From Endomicrobium sp. (lineage in GTDB: Bacteria; Elusimicrobiota; Endomicrobiia; Endomicrobiales; Endomicrobiaceae): 64,000 bases of DNA. The translations under genes and the position numbers were made by a program. The stretch covers positions 62,001 through 126,000 of the forward strand of contig JAISJB010000001.1 in assembly GCA_031261715.1 (NCBI GenBank), in the 5' to 3' direction. Positions 8,377 through 17,982 of this stretch are shown in pieces. How positions within the stretch are numbered: the stretch's first letter is position 1; each line of letters starts with the position of its first letter. The notes beneath the pieces were generated by a model, which was not told the origin of the DNA, did not search any database, and saw only the letters and a list, made by a program, of their open reading frames with translations.

Positions 8377-9399
8377 TTAAATAATTTTTATTAATTCTTC
8401 TGCTATCTGCACAGCATTTAAGGCCGCGCCCTTTAATAAATTGTCAGAAACTATCCATAGTGTTAATGCGTTGTGTTTTTTTAATGATATATCTTGTCTA
8501 ATTCTTCCAACATATGTAATTTGTTGCCCTTCTGCTAAGATAGGCATAGGGTATTTGTATATATTAGGATCATCCATTATACAAATTCCATTTGCCTTAC
8601 ACAATAAATTTCTTGCTACTAATGGGGTAATTGTTTTTTCTGTTTCAATCCATACACTTTCTGAATGGGCACGTATAATAGGAACTCTTACACATGTAGC
8701 ACTTACTTCAATATCATATGAATTCATAATTTTTTTCGTTTCATTCGTCATTTTCATTTCTTCTTTTGTATAATTATTATCCATAAAAATATCTATTTGT
8801 GGTATTACATTAAAAGCTATTTGATATTTAAATGTATTTGTATTTACTGCTAAAGTATGTTTTCCTTTACCATATTCTTGTATTTGTTTAGTAAGTTCAT
8901 CAATACCTTTTTGGCCAGCCCCTGACACAGATTGATATGTTGATACAATAACTCTTTTAACTTTTGCATAGTCATGTATTGGTTTGAGAACAATAACCAT
9001 TTGTATAGTTGAGCAGTTTGGATTAGCAATAAGTTTTTTATCTCTTTTTAAAACATGCGAATTAACTTCTGGTACCACTAAAGGAACATCTGTATCCATT
9101 CTCCATGCATTTGAATTATCTATAACGTAACATCCATTTAAAATAAAATATGGGGCAAATTCTTTGGAAACATTCGAACCAGCACTAAATAATGCAATAT
9201 CAATCTCTTTGCCACTATTTTTATTTAACAATTCAACTTGTATTTCTTTGCCTCTATATATTAATTTTTTCCCAACAGATTTATGTGATGCGAAAAATCT
9301 TATACTTTGAATTGGAAATTCTCTTTTTTCAAGCATATTAATCATTTCACGACCAACTGCGCCTGTTGCTCCTACAACTGCTAGTTTAAATTTTCTCAT
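8377..9399 (-). CDS. asd: Aspartate-semialdehyde dehydrogenase
   Basis: Asd reduces aspartyl phosphate to aspartate semialdehyde, the branch point for DAP/lysine, methionine/threonine and, here, carboxynorspermidine-type polyamine synthesis. The NADP-binding VGATGAVGREM is at residues 9-19. The catalytic Cys lies in NPNCSTIQM and the active-site His in RVPIIRAHSESVWIE. The 340 residues are normal. It is the last gene of the minus-strand run that begins at glyQ, 25 bases after the SpoIID-like gene. Its products feed DapA (26962-27849) and the CANSDH/NspC pair, both encoded in another cluster of this window. Confidence 0.96.
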   Translation of the reverse strand: MRKFKLAVVGATGAVGREMINMLEKREFPIQSIRFFASHKSVGKKLIYRGKEIQVELLNKNSGKEIDIALFSAGSNVSKEFAPYFILNGCYVIDNSNAWRMDTDVPLVVPEVNSHVLKRDKKLIANPNCSTIQMVIVLKPIHDYAKVKRVIVSTYQSVSGAGQKGIDELTKQIQEYGKGKHTLAVNTNTFKYQIAFNVIPQIDIFMDNNYTKEEMKMTNETKKIMNSYDIEVSATCVRVPIIRAHSESVWIETEKTITPLVARNLLCKANGICIMDDPNIYKYPMPILAEGQQITYVGRIRQDISLKKHNALTLWIVSDNLLKGAALNAVQIAEELIKII

Positions 9400-9424
9400 G
9401 ATTATTTATTTCCCCTTAAATAAA

Positions 9425-10654
9425 TTAATTTTGATATTGTATTTTATCAATCTTAGTCTTAGGATAAAAATATGATAGAATTTGTTTATAAGTTTTACCT
9501 TTTTCTGCCATTACTTTAGTTCCCCATTGGCATAATCCAACTCTATGGCCCCATCCTTTACCATTAAAACAAAATTTACCTCTACATTTTTTAATAGATT
9601 TAAACATGTTACTTTTGATATTCCATGTACTGATTGCAAGCCTAAATTTATATGCGTGTATATTTAATTTACCTTGAGAGTGTATAATTTCTAATTGTTT
9701 GACAGTTCCATGCCTAGTTTTCCCTTTAATATTAATTTGTCTTATTTTTCCAATGTTACAAAAATTATTATTTATAAGTTGATTTCTTATGAATTTTTCT
9801 TCTAACTTCCCAGTCCAGCTAAAATATGGAGATTTTGAACAATAATGACATTTGACACCTTTTAAATATCTTGGTACATTTGTAGAATCCCATATATATT
9901 TTGGATTTTCAGTATGTCCTCCACAACTAGCATGAAAAACTGTTTGTGCTAACAAGCCTTTATAAGTTAAGACTTGACATTCAGTTTCTACAATGGCTTG
10001 ATTACATACTTCTGCTTCATTAGATAAACCTCCATACACTTGACAATGCGTTGTTGCACAAATATCAAAGCCTTGATTCATATGTCTATTATAATTCTTA
10101 ATAACATATGTTCTACTAATAATAGCTTGTACTTTTAATGCTTCAAACGACCAATGCTTGTAAATTTCTTGTGGTAGTACTCCTTTTAAATAATCTTCTA
10201 AGCATATAATATTGATTATATCGAAACAGTTAGAATTAAGATATGATTGTTGTAACAGTAAATGTCCTCTATATGCCTTATTAAAAACAAAAATACAACC
10301 ATCACTTGATGGTTGTATTACAACTGGTAAAGTCAAAATATATCCATCTATATCTATATTATTTTTATCAATATAAGAAACATTAATATATTGATTGCTA
10401 CTTTGAATTTTATTATTAAACTTATCAAATATATATATAACGTTGGAAATATTATGTATTGTACATGTAGATAACTTATGTGCTATACACACCTTAAGAG
10501 TGTTTTTTACTGTAATGATTGAATGCGCTATTAAATTAAATTTTAATAATATTATAAACACACATACACATTTTTTTAATACAAATATTTTCGTTAATCC
10601 TTTTATCTGTATTTTGAAAGTATTGTCATTAAGTTTTTTTATGATTGTCGTCAT
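9425..10654 (-). CDS. SpoIID/LytB-domain protein (probable peptidoglycan lytic enzyme)
   Basis: The C-terminal two thirds match the SpoIID/LytB domain: LEDYLKGVLPQEI, SFEALKVQAIISRTYV, the VFHASCGGHTENP segment, and GKGWGHRVGLCQWG near the end. SpoIID of Bacillus is a lytic transglycosylase for sporulation. Homologues in non-sporulating lineages are generally wall-remodelling proteins. An N-terminal hydrophobic segment (about residues 27-44) suggests export. The listed start overlaps tyrS by 26 bases, and a later start is possible. Cys residues are numerous, including a HYCSK motif. No other sporulation gene is in the window, so wall maintenance is more likely than sporulation. Confidence 0.85.
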   Translation of the reverse strand: MTTIIKKLNDNTFKIQIKGLTKIFVLKKCVCVFIILLKFNLIAHSIITVKNTLKVCIAHKLSTCTIHNISNVIYIFDKFNNKIQSSNQYINVSYIDKNNIDIDGYILTLPVVIQPSSDGCIFVFNKAYRGHLLLQQSYLNSNCFDIINIICLEDYLKGVLPQEIYKHWSFEALKVQAIISRTYVIKNYNRHMNQGFDICATTHCQVYGGLSNEAEVCNQAIVETECQVLTYKGLLAQTVFHASCGGHTENPKYIWDSTNVPRYLKGVKCHYCSKSPYFSWTGKLEEKFIRNQLINNNFCNIGKIRQINIKGKTRHGTVKQLEIIHSQGKLNIHAYKFRLAISTWNIKSNMFKSIKKCRGKFCFNGKGWGHRVGLCQWGTKVMAEKGKTYKQILSYFYPKTKIDKIQYQN

Positions 10655-11813
10655 TGTTCAATCTTATTCTTTGAAATCTTCGTTTTCCTACTTGAAGTAT
10701 AAAATCTTCTTTTAAGTTTATAACATAATCTATCATTACTTTTTGTGAATTTATTTTAATTCCACCTTGTTGAATGAGTCGTTGAGCCTCTTTTTTACTA
10801 GAGCACATCTTACTTAGTACAAGTAATTTTGATAGTTGTATTTCATTGAAAGTGATGTATTGAGTAATAAGATTGTTTGGAAATTCTTTTTTAATAAAAA
10901 CTTTATTAAAACTTTGTTTTGCTTCACAAGCATTGTCGTTTCCATAATATTGTTTTACTATAAAATGTGCTAGGTTACATTTAGCTTCTTTAGGATGCAT
11001 TTGTTTCACTACACTTATATTGATATTTGTAAGGATTTTATAATATTTATACATAAGCTCGTCAGAAATTGACATAATTTTACCAAACATCGTAGTACAC
11101 GTATCATTTAAAGCTATGTAATTGTTATATGATTTAGACATTTTTCTTACACCATCCATTCCTTCTAAAATTGGCATAGTGATAATAATTTGTATATTTT
11201 TCATTCCATAATTTTTTTGGACTTCACGACCTAATATCAAATTAAATTTTTGATCATGACCACCAATTTCTATATCAGGCTGTAATATTACAGAATCATA
11301 GGCTTGTAGTAAAGGATATAGAAATTCTCTAATACTTATAGATCTATTTTCTTTGTATCGTTTGTCAAAATCCTTACGCGTTAACATTTGAGCAACTGTA
11401 CTTTTTGTGGTTAGATTTAAAATTTCATTTATGCTCATTTTATTGAACCAACTGCTATTATATACAATTTCTGTTTTTGTTATATCTAAAATTTTACTGA
11501 CTTGATTGACATATGTTTGAACATTATTTTTTATTTCTTGTTTTGTAATAACAGGACGTGTTGTAGATCTACCAGAAGGATCTCCAATTAATGCAGTAAA
11601 GTCTCCAATGAGAAATAATACTTTATGTCCTAAGGTTTGTAAATGCCGCAATTTATTTAATATAACTGTATGACCAAGATGCAAGTCTGGAGCAGTTGGA
11701 TCTACTCCAAATTTAATTATTAATTGTTTTTTGCAGGTGAGTCTTTTGCCAAGTTCGACTATAGAAATAACATCAGTTGCTCCATATATGATATCTTCGA
11801 GTTTTGTATTCAT
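10629..11813 (-). CDS. tyrS: Tyrosyl-tRNA synthetase
   Basis: This class I synthetase charges tRNA-Tyr. Motifs in order: GVDPTAPDLHLGHTV with the HIGH equivalent HLGH, the tyrosine-pocket segment GGHDQKFN, KMSKS as RKMSKSYNN, and a C-terminal S4 RNA-binding domain (KKEAQRLIQQGGIKIN). The GVDPTAPDLHLGH form marks the TyrZ-like bacterial subgroup. The 394 residues are normal. An AGGGG ribosome site precedes the ATG. It follows btuD by 12 bases, so it should be co-transcribed with the cobalamin uptake genes. Confidence 0.96.
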   Translation of the reverse strand: MNTKLEDIIYGATDVISIVELGKRLTCKKQLIIKFGVDPTAPDLHLGHTVILNKLRHLQTLGHKVLFLIGDFTALIGDPSGRSTTRPVITKQEIKNNVQTYVNQVSKILDITKTEIVYNSSWFNKMSINEILNLTTKSTVAQMLTRKDFDKRYKENRSISIREFLYPLLQAYDSVILQPDIEIGGHDQKFNLILGREVQKNYGMKNIQIIITMPILEGMDGVRKMSKSYNNYIALNDTCTTMFGKIMSISDELMYKYYKILTNINISVVKQMHPKEAKCNLAHFIVKQYYGNDNACEAKQSFNKVFIKKEFPNNLITQYITFNEIQLSKLLVLSKMCSSKKEAQRLIQQGGIKINSQKVMIDYVINLKEDFILQVGKRRFQRIRLNNDDNHKKT

Positions 11814-11825
11814 TAAAGGCCCCTA

Positions 11826-12599
11826 TTAGTTAATTGGAACAAGATATGGCTTATTTGATATTGGATTAGTTCCTATAACAAATTGAATATTATAAATTTT
11901 CTCTATTATACCACATTGAAAAATTTCTAGTGGTGTTCCTTGCTTACAAATCATACCATTATTAAGTAATATTAATTTATTACAAAATTCACTTGCAATG
12001 TTTAAGTCATGTAAAGTTAAAATAATTGTTTTATTATATTTTTCATTTAGTTGTTTAATACATTTTAAAATTTTATTTTGACTACCAATATCTAAATGTG
12101 CTGTTGGTTCATCAAATATAATAATATCAGTTTGTTGTGCTATAACCTGGCCTATTAAAACTTTTTGTGTCTCTCCATATGATAATTGATTAATTTGTTT
12201 ATTTGTAAGTTTATATAAATGTAATAAATCTATGATTTGATTAACTATATTGTAATCATTTTGTGATGGCCACTTTAAAGTATTCATATATGGATATCTA
12301 CCCAATAAAATAAAGTCAAAAACTGAGAAAGATAAATTTGTATTAACATATTGTGGCAAAAATGCTATTTTGCGAGCTAAATCTTTTATGTGTAAATTCT
12401 GAATATCTTGATATTCTATACATATATTCCCTAAATATGGTTTAAGTATTCTACACAAAACTTTTAATAATGTACTTTTACCAGCTCCATTTTTACCAAT
12501 TATACCAACAAAATCTTTATTGTTAATAGTAAAAGAGCAATTCTTCAATATATTAGTGTTATTTATATATTTAGCATACACATTTTGTACTTGTATCAT
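11826..12599 (-). CDS. btuD: ABC transporter ATP-binding protein, probably cobalamin uptake
   Basis: This is a cytoplasmic ATPase of the FecCD/BtuCD type. Walker A is GKNGAGKSTLLK (about residues 35-46). The signature is LSYGETQKV, with Tyr replacing the usual Gly at the third position. Walker B is DIIIFDEPTAHLD, and the switch His follows in LTLHDLN. The stop of btuC and the start here share one base. Iron-siderophore and cobalamin systems are hard to tell apart from the ATPase. The adjacent cobO makes cobalamin the better call. Confidence 0.9.
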   Translation of the reverse strand: MIQVQNVYAKYINNTNILKNCSFTINNKDFVGIIGKNGAGKSTLLKVLCRILKPYLGNICIEYQDIQNLHIKDLARKIAFLPQYVNTNLSFSVFDFILLGRYPYMNTLKWPSQNDYNIVNQIIDLLHLYKLTNKQINQLSYGETQKVLIGQVIAQQTDIIIFDEPTAHLDIGSQNKILKCIKQLNEKYNKTIILTLHDLNIASEFCNKLILLNNGMICKQGTPLEIFQCGIIEKIYNIQFVIGTNPISNKPYLVPIN

Positions 12600-13573
12600 T
12601 ATGTTTTCTTTTGTATTAATAAAAATAAAAAAAATATACCACCTAAAATATTTGTAATTATACCAATTGGCAATATAATAGGACTAAATATCATAGTACT
12701 TATTGTATCACAAGCTAATAGAAACATTGCTCCAGAATAAGCAGACATAGGAATGATAATAGAATGATTATCTCCAAAAATACTTTTACATATATTGGGA
12801 ACTATTAATCCAACAAAACCTATAATTCCAGAAATAGATACTACTGTTGCTGTTATTAAAGAAGTAACAAAAAATAAAAATTTGACATTTCTTTCAATAT
12901 TAATTCCAAATGTTTTTGATTTATCAGTTCCTAAATATATTGCATTAAGAACATTGCTTGATAAAATTAACAATATAATTCCACTAAGTACTATAGCACT
13001 TGCAATTATAATTAATCTTTCATCAAATATTGAAAAACTACCCATTAGCCAATTAAAAGTCATATATAAAGTATCCATAGGTGACAATACGAAAGCAAGT
13101 AATGTTATTGATGTAAACATATAACTTACAATCATACCAGATAAAATCATAGTATGATGATTAAAAGTTTTACGCGAACTAAGAATAGAAACTATTAACA
13201 TAGAAATAATAGCTCCTATAAAAGCACAAAATGGAACAGTAAGGAAACCAACTCTTGATGATAAATTAAAAAGTAAAGATATTATAACACCACAAGCAGC
13301 TCCTCCAGAAATACCTAAAGTAAATGGTTCTGCTAAAGGATTATTTAATACAGTTTGTAAAACACATCCACTTGCAGATAACCCAGCTCCAGTAATACAA
13401 ATCATGATTATTTTCGGTATACGTATATATTTAATCATTTGCATTATATTTTTATTTGCATGGATAAACAATGATTTAACAACAGTTTTATCAAAGCCAA
13501 CTACTAACGCTAAAACTATATTTAGTATTAATAAGAATAACATTAAAATAAATTTCTTGCTATTTTTTTTCAT
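12599..13573 (-). CDS. btuC: ABC transporter permease, FecCD/BtuC family
   Basis: This is an integral membrane protein of 324 residues with about nine or ten hydrophobic segments, as in the BtuC/FecC family. Hallmarks are RIPKIIMICITGAGLSASG, the NPLAEPFTLGISGGAACG segment, the GFVGLIVPNI cytoplasmic loop that contacts the ATPase, and the C-terminal LPIGIITNILGGIFF. It would form the translocation channel with BtuD. It overlaps btuF by 14 bases. Substrate assignment rests on the adjacent cobO and on the absence of any siderophore gene nearby. Confidence 0.9.
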   Translation of the reverse strand: MKKNSKKFILMLFLLILNIVLALVVGFDKTVVKSLFIHANKNIMQMIKYIRIPKIIMICITGAGLSASGCVLQTVLNNPLAEPFTLGISGGAACGVIISLLFNLSSRVGFLTVPFCAFIGAIISMLIVSILSSRKTFNHHTMILSGMIVSYMFTSITLLAFVLSPMDTLYMTFNWLMGSFSIFDERLIIIASAIVLSGIILLILSSNVLNAIYLGTDKSKTFGINIERNVKFLFFVTSLITATVVSISGIIGFVGLIVPNICKSIFGDNHSIIIPMSAYSGAMFLLACDTISTMIFSPIILPIGIITNILGGIFFLFLLIQKKT

Positions 13574-14393
13574 AAATTTTATTCACTAAGATTTGTAAAT
13601 TTGTTACAAATGTTAATGGAGTTGGACTAAATATACTCTTATTATCAATCATAAAAATTTTTTTATTTTTAACTGCATTAAGTACTCTTGTGTATTGTTT
13701 CCAAAAAGTGTCTATAACAACATTATTATATTTTGTATGTATTATAATATCAGGATTACGTTTTATAAGATCTTCTATCCCAATAGGAAAATAACTTTTA
13801 TTGATATCAGAATATATATTATTTGTTTTACTATAATGACTATAATCATTTACAAAACTTTTACTACCAGCTGTATATAGTGGATAACGACCTATTTCCC
13901 AAAATATCCTTTTATTGTAAGCAATATTGATATTATTATATACATTTATTATCATAGTCTTAGCTTGATGTATGATCTTACTAGCTAATTTCTCCCTATT
14001 GATCTTACTAGCCAGTAAAAAATAATTATTGCATAAATCTTGAAAATTATTAGTAGTGTTGATAATATATATTTCAAATCCAAATCTAATAAGTTTTTTT
14101 GCAAAATCTTTAGTATTTCCTTCTTGAGTTAAAATTATTAAATCAGGTTTAAGCAACATTATCTTTTCAATATTAGGGTCTAACATTGTACCAACTATGT
14201 GTTTATTAGTAGTCCCTTTTGGACAATGAAATGTAATTCCAATAATATAACTTTCCATCTTAAGTTCATATAAAGTACGTGTAATAGATGGGGCTAAAGA
14301 TATAATACGTCTATATTCCTTTGCATTTATTCCTAAACATGTACTTTGTAGTATAACTAAAAAAAAATAAATACATTGTATCCATTTTTTCAT
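13560..14393 (-). CDS. btuF: Periplasmic cobalamin-binding protein, BtuF/FepB family
   Basis: A signal peptide (MKKWIQCIYFFLVILQSTCL, residues 1-20) precedes a helical-backbone metal/vitamin receptor domain. Seen: RRIISLAPSITRTLYEL, the YIIGITFHCPKGT loop, KIMLLKPDLIILTQEG, and the second lobe with DLIKRNPDIIIH. This arrangement is typical of BtuF-like proteins, which capture B12 and deliver it to BtuC. CTCL in the leader resembles a lipobox, but a Cys at that position is not strictly canonical (QSTC). It is co-transcribed with cobO upstream and btuC downstream. Confidence 0.85.
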   Translation of the reverse strand: MKKWIQCIYFFLVILQSTCLGINAKEYRRIISLAPSITRTLYELKMESYIIGITFHCPKGTTNKHIVGTMLDPNIEKIMLLKPDLIILTQEGNTKDFAKKLIRFGFEIYIINTTNNFQDLCNNYFLLASKINREKLASKIIHQAKTMIINVYNNINIAYNKRIFWEIGRYPLYTAGSKSFVNDYSHYSKTNNIYSDINKSYFPIGIEDLIKRNPDIIIHTKYNNVVIDTFWKQYTRVLNAVKNKKIFMIDNKSIFSPTPLTFVTNLQILVNKIYEKK

Positions 14394-14412
14394 ATTTACA
14401 TAAATAAGCCTA

Positions 14413-14928
14413 TTAAAATTCTAACCCTTTTTTTGCTAAAATCCCATGAGAATAAGGATGTTTTACATCTATCATGTCAGTTACTAAATCTGCTAAATCT
14501 AATAATTTTTGAGTTGCACCTCTACCAGTAATAATGATATCTGACTGTTTTGATAGTAATTGTACAACTGAAATAAAATTTTTTTCATTAATAAATTTAT
14601 CTTTTAAAGCAATATTAAACTCGTCTAAAACAAATACATCATATCTATGATTGCTATTAACAAATTCTTTTAATTTGCTTAAAGCTAAATTACATTCAAG
14701 AATGATATCACTAGTATGAATGTTAGTATTAAAATATGGATGTTGATTCACAAAGTATAAAATATCTATGTTATTTAATTTACTTAATATATTATTTTCA
14801 CCACAGCAATGTTCAGATTTAAATAAATAGATCAAACATATTTTAAACCCTTGGCCTAAATATCTAACTATTTGCCCAATGGCTGATGTAGTTTTTCCTT
14901 TTCCATTACCAGTATTTATAATTATCAT
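14413..14928 (-). CDS. cobO: Cob(I)alamin adenosyltransferase, CobA/CobO type
   Basis: This enzyme transfers the adenosyl group of ATP to cobalamin to make coenzyme B12. The N-terminus carries the inverted-order P-loop NTGNGKGKTTSAIGQ (residues 5-19). DVFVLDEFNIAL and the C-terminal KHPYSHGILAKKGLEF are diagnostic of the CobA/CobO family. The 171 residues are close to normal. Together with BtuFCD it forms a salvage unit: import, then adenosylation. No other cobalamin-synthesis gene is in the window, so the organism probably depends on outside B12. Confidence 0.94.
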   Translation of the reverse strand: MIIINTGNGKGKTTSAIGQIVRYLGQGFKICLIYLFKSEHCCGENNILSKLNNIDILYFVNQHPYFNTNIHTSDIILECNLALSKLKEFVNSNHRYDVFVLDEFNIALKDKFINEKNFISVVQLLSKQSDIIITGRGATQKLLDLADLVTDMIDVKHPYSHGILAKKGLEF

Positions 14929-14931
14929 GTA

Positions 14932-16884
14932 TTATAATAAATATAACGACAAATCTATGATATTAGTAAAGATATGTTTTGTCTTATTAAGTAAAGACAA
15001 TCTATTCTGTTTTATATGTTGATTTGGAGACATAATCATTACTTTTGAAAAAAAGTCATTTATTATTAAACTCAATTCTATTAGATAATTAAAAAAATTT
15101 GTATAATCGTCTGTTATAATATTGAAATTTTTTATTTTATTATATAAATTTTGTTCACTATCATTAGTAAATAAGCGTTCATTTATAGTAGTTGATATGT
15201 TGCTCTGATTCTTAATAGCTTGTTTTAATACATTATTAACTCTTTTTATCACTAATAATATATCTTTAAACTGTTTATGATGTGTAAAATTATTCAATAC
15301 ATTAAGCTTGTTATATAAAACAGACAACGCCCCTATTGTATTTATGCTATTGAGAGTAACTTGGATTTCCTTTAATCCATAGCCTTCTCTCATCAGCATA
15401 AAATTAAGTCTATGTTTGAAAAAATTCATAATTATATTATAAATTTGTTCTGGCATTTTAGCATTATTGTTATTTAAAGCAAATGTTTTCTTAATTATAT
15501 AATCTAAATTAATATCTACTAAATGTTTTTTAATGATTTTAAGGAAGCCTATACATATTCTGCGTAAACCATATGGATCTGTTGAGCCAGAAGACATGAT
15601 ATTAACAGTAAAACTTGTGACTAACGTATCTAATCTATCGGCTAAAGATATTATAGTTGCTAGTATACTAACTGGCAATGTATCAGAATTTGCATTAATT
15701 GGCCAATAATGTTGCTCTATAGCATTTGCTACATCATTACTTTCTCCTAACTTTAAAGCGTACATTTTACCTGCTGTTCCTTGAAGTTCAGGATATTCAA
15801 ATACAAGTTTGCCCAATATATCAGTTTTAGAAAGCTCTATTGCTTTTGTTAATAGTTGATTATTTACTTGCATGTTAAAAAATTCTTTGTTTAAAAAAAT
15901 AGCTATTTTTTTTATGCGTTTAATCTTTTCATAAACAGATCCTATTTTATTATGAAAAACAACATTTTGTAGTTCACCTAACTTACTAATGATTTTATTG
16001 TTTATATCATGATTATAAAAATATTGTGCATCTTCCAATGTTGATTCAATAACTCGTTCGTAGTCATTTCTAATTAGTACTGTATTATCCATGTTTCTGT
16101 TTCGTAAATGTCTGTTGACAATACATATAAAATAATTTGATAACGTATTATCTTTATTTAATATTGTGAAACATTTTTGATTATTTATACATACATTAAT
16201 GATTTGAGATGGTAATTGTAAATATTTTATGTTAAATGAGCATAAAATAGGATACGGATAATCTACTAAATAAGTCACTTCATTAATAAGTCTTTCATTG
16301 TATAATATTGTTCCAATATTTGCTAATAAACGTTTGATATTGTATTGTAATAATTTATACCTTTTATTTTGATCCACAATAATAAAATTACGTTTCATGC
16401 ATGAAACATAATTTGCTGGAACATCTATTTTTATTTTTTCTTGTGTGTAGATATTTATATTACTAAACCTAGAAGAGTGAACTTCAGCTATATATAATTT
16501 AATAAGTTGTTTACCATATATTGCCACTATATTTCTAATTGGTCTAGCAAATTTAAACTTACTATCATTCCATATCATATTTTTAGAAAAAGACATATTA
16601 CGTATCAGATCTATAAAGACTTTAGACAATAATATGTTCATGTATTTTTTATTATTTTTATTTTTATTTTTTGAAGTATATTGTAAATTTGTAATTATTA
16701 AAATCAATTTTCTTGAAGTAGCATATATGTTAAAAGAGTCACATATTAATCCATAACAAATTTCAAATTTTTTTAGCATGAAATCTTTCATTTTACTTAA
16801 AGCTATCATTATGCATGACACAGGCAAATTTTCAATTTCTATTTCTAATAAGGTGTCATTATAATAATCTTTATCTTGTTTCAT
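14932..16884 (-). CDS. glyS: Glycyl-tRNA synthetase, beta subunit
   Basis: The beta chain of tetrameric GlyRS binds tRNA. The sequence is heavily drifted but keeps family landmarks: LLEIEIENLPVS at the N-terminus, KFARPIRNIVAIYG, YPELQGTAGKMYALKLGES, QHYWPINANSDTLP, ISLADRLDTLV, and TDPYGLRR. It is about 40 residues shorter than most homologues, with shortening spread over the N-terminal and C-terminal regions rather than one deletion. It lies 9 bases after glyQ. Low-complexity Asn/Lys stretches (NKNKNNKK) are typical of the AT drift here. Confidence 0.94.
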   Translation of the reverse strand: MKQDKDYYNDTLLEIEIENLPVSCIMIALSKMKDFMLKKFEICYGLICDSFNIYATSRKLILIITNLQYTSKNKNKNNKKYMNILLSKVFIDLIRNMSFSKNMIWNDSKFKFARPIRNIVAIYGKQLIKLYIAEVHSSRFSNINIYTQEKIKIDVPANYVSCMKRNFIIVDQNKRYKLLQYNIKRLLANIGTILYNERLINEVTYLVDYPYPILCSFNIKYLQLPSQIINVCINNQKCFTILNKDNTLSNYFICIVNRHLRNRNMDNTVLIRNDYERVIESTLEDAQYFYNHDINNKIISKLGELQNVVFHNKIGSVYEKIKRIKKIAIFLNKEFFNMQVNNQLLTKAIELSKTDILGKLVFEYPELQGTAGKMYALKLGESNDVANAIEQHYWPINANSDTLPVSILATIISLADRLDTLVTSFTVNIMSSGSTDPYGLRRICIGFLKIIKKHLVDINLDYIIKKTFALNNNNAKMPEQIYNIIMNFFKHRLNFMLMREGYGLKEIQVTLNSINTIGALSVLYNKLNVLNNFTHHKQFKDILLVIKRVNNVLKQAIKNQSNISTTINERLFTNDSEQNLYNKIKNFNIITDDYTNFFNYLIELSLIINDFFSKVMIMSPNQHIKQNRLSLLNKTKHIFTNIIDLSLYLL

Positions 16885-16893
16885 ATGAATTAA

Positions 16894-17733
16894 TTAATTT
16901 AATGTAATATATTTTTGTACAACATATTTAACTATTTTTCTAACTCTTAAAATATAATCCATTCTTTCAGATACTGATAGTGCATTTCTTGCATCCAATA
17001 AATTAAATAAATGTGAACATTTCATAACAGCATCATAAGCAGGTATAGGTAAATTAACTTTAATAAGATTATATGCTTCTTTTTCCCAATCATTAAAATG
17101 TTGTTTAAGCATACTTATATCAGCGTGTTCAAAATTGTAACTTGACCACTGTTTTTCATTCTCAAGATACATGTCTCCATAAGTGACATTATCACTCCAT
17201 TGTAGATCATAAATGTTATTCTTCCTTTGCATACACATAGCAATCCTTTCAATTCCATATGTAACTTCAACAGAAACAGGGTCTAGATTGATACCACAAA
17301 TTTGTTGAAAATATGTAAATTGTGTTACTTCCATTCCATTAATTCGTACTTCCCAGCCCATTCCGCAAGCTCCAAGAGTTGGAGCCTCCCAATTATCTTC
17401 AATAAATTTTATATCATGTTTTGTATAGTTAAAACCTATATATTTTAAGCTGTATATATATTTTTGTTGTATCTTTATTGGAGCAGGTTTCATGATAACT
17501 TGAAATTGATAATAATGCTGTAATCTATATGGATTGACCCCATATCTACCATCACTAGGACGACGAGTCCTTTCTACATAAGCTACATACCAAGGTTTAG
17601 GCCCTAAAACTCGTAAAAAAGTAGCTGGGTTAAATGTACCTGCTCCTTTTTCTAAATCATAAGATTGTACTATTGTACAACCCTGTTTTTGCCAAAATGC
17701 TTGTAACTTAAGAATCAGTGTTTGTATATTCAT
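16894..17733 (-). CDS. glyQ: Glycyl-tRNA synthetase, alpha subunit
   Basis: This is the catalytic alpha chain of heterotetrameric GlyRS, a class II enzyme. It is strongly conserved: [19 protein letters not shown], the [12 protein letters not shown] motif 2 loop, and [20 protein letters not shown]. The 279 residues are normal. It is the first gene of the glyQ-to-asd run. There is no Shine-Dalgarno before the ATG. Instead a TATAAT box ends 6 bases upstream, suggesting a leaderless transcript. Confidence 0.97.
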   Translation of the reverse strand: MNIQTLILKLQAFWQKQGCTIVQSYDLEKGAGTFNPATFLRVLGPKPWYVAYVERTRRPSDGRYGVNPYRLQHYYQFQVIMKPAPIKIQQKYIYSLKYIGFNYTKHDIKFIEDNWEAPTLGACGMGWEVRINGMEVTQFTYFQQICGINLDPVSVEVTYGIERIAMCMQRKNNIYDLQWSDNVTYGDMYLENEKQWSSYNFEHADISMLKQHFNDWEKEAYNLIKVNLPIPAYDAVMKCSHLFNLLDARNALSVSERMDYILRVRKIVKYVVQKYITLN

Positions 17734-17739
17734 TTTATT

Positions 17740-17769
17740 ATTATATATTAAGAATCATTATTATGACAA
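17740..17769 (-). promoter_or_regulatory. Promoter of the glyQ operon, apparently leaderless
   Basis: Reading the minus strand, TTGTCA (17764-17769) is followed after 18 bases by a perfect TATAAT (17740-17745), then 6 bases, then the glyQ ATG. The expected transcription start falls at or next to the A of the start codon. No ribosome site is visible. Confidence 0.7.
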
Positions 17770-17944
17770 ATTTTTAAACTTAATTGACTTTTAATCGTTT
17801 ATCACAAATTACTTAATTTTTTTAAATAGCATATAACATTCTACAAGTTGAAACTTGTTAATAGAATAAATTTATAAAATACTGTAAAATCTATTTTAAC
17901 TTATTTAAGATGTTTTCTATCATTATATAGAAACAATTTAAATT
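17746..17944. other. AT-rich spacer between divergent glyQ and tadA
   Basis: Of the 249 bases between the two start codons, the ends hold the two promoters. The middle contains a small inverted repeat, ACAAGTTGAAACTTGT (17851-17866), and otherwise only A/T-rich sequence. I see no RNA gene or reading frame of note. Confidence 0.5.
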
Positions 17945-17973
17945 TTGACATATAACTTAATATTTAGTATAAA
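17945..17973 (+). promoter_or_regulatory. Near-consensus promoter of tadA-ssrA
   Basis: A perfect TTGACA (17945-17950), a spacer of exactly 17 bases and TATAAA (17968-17973) form the best promoter in the window. Transcription should begin around 17980, only a few bases before the tadA ATG at 17983. The mRNA would be leaderless, or tadA starts at the next ATG (18022). The same promoter could also drive the downstream tmRNA. Confidence 0.75.
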
Positions 17974-17982
17974 AATGATGCA

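Noticed and set aside
12795-13124. 109-codon plus-strand frame opposite btuC
   Set aside because: Antisense of a membrane protein gene. Low stop density follows from AT-rich hydrophobic codons.
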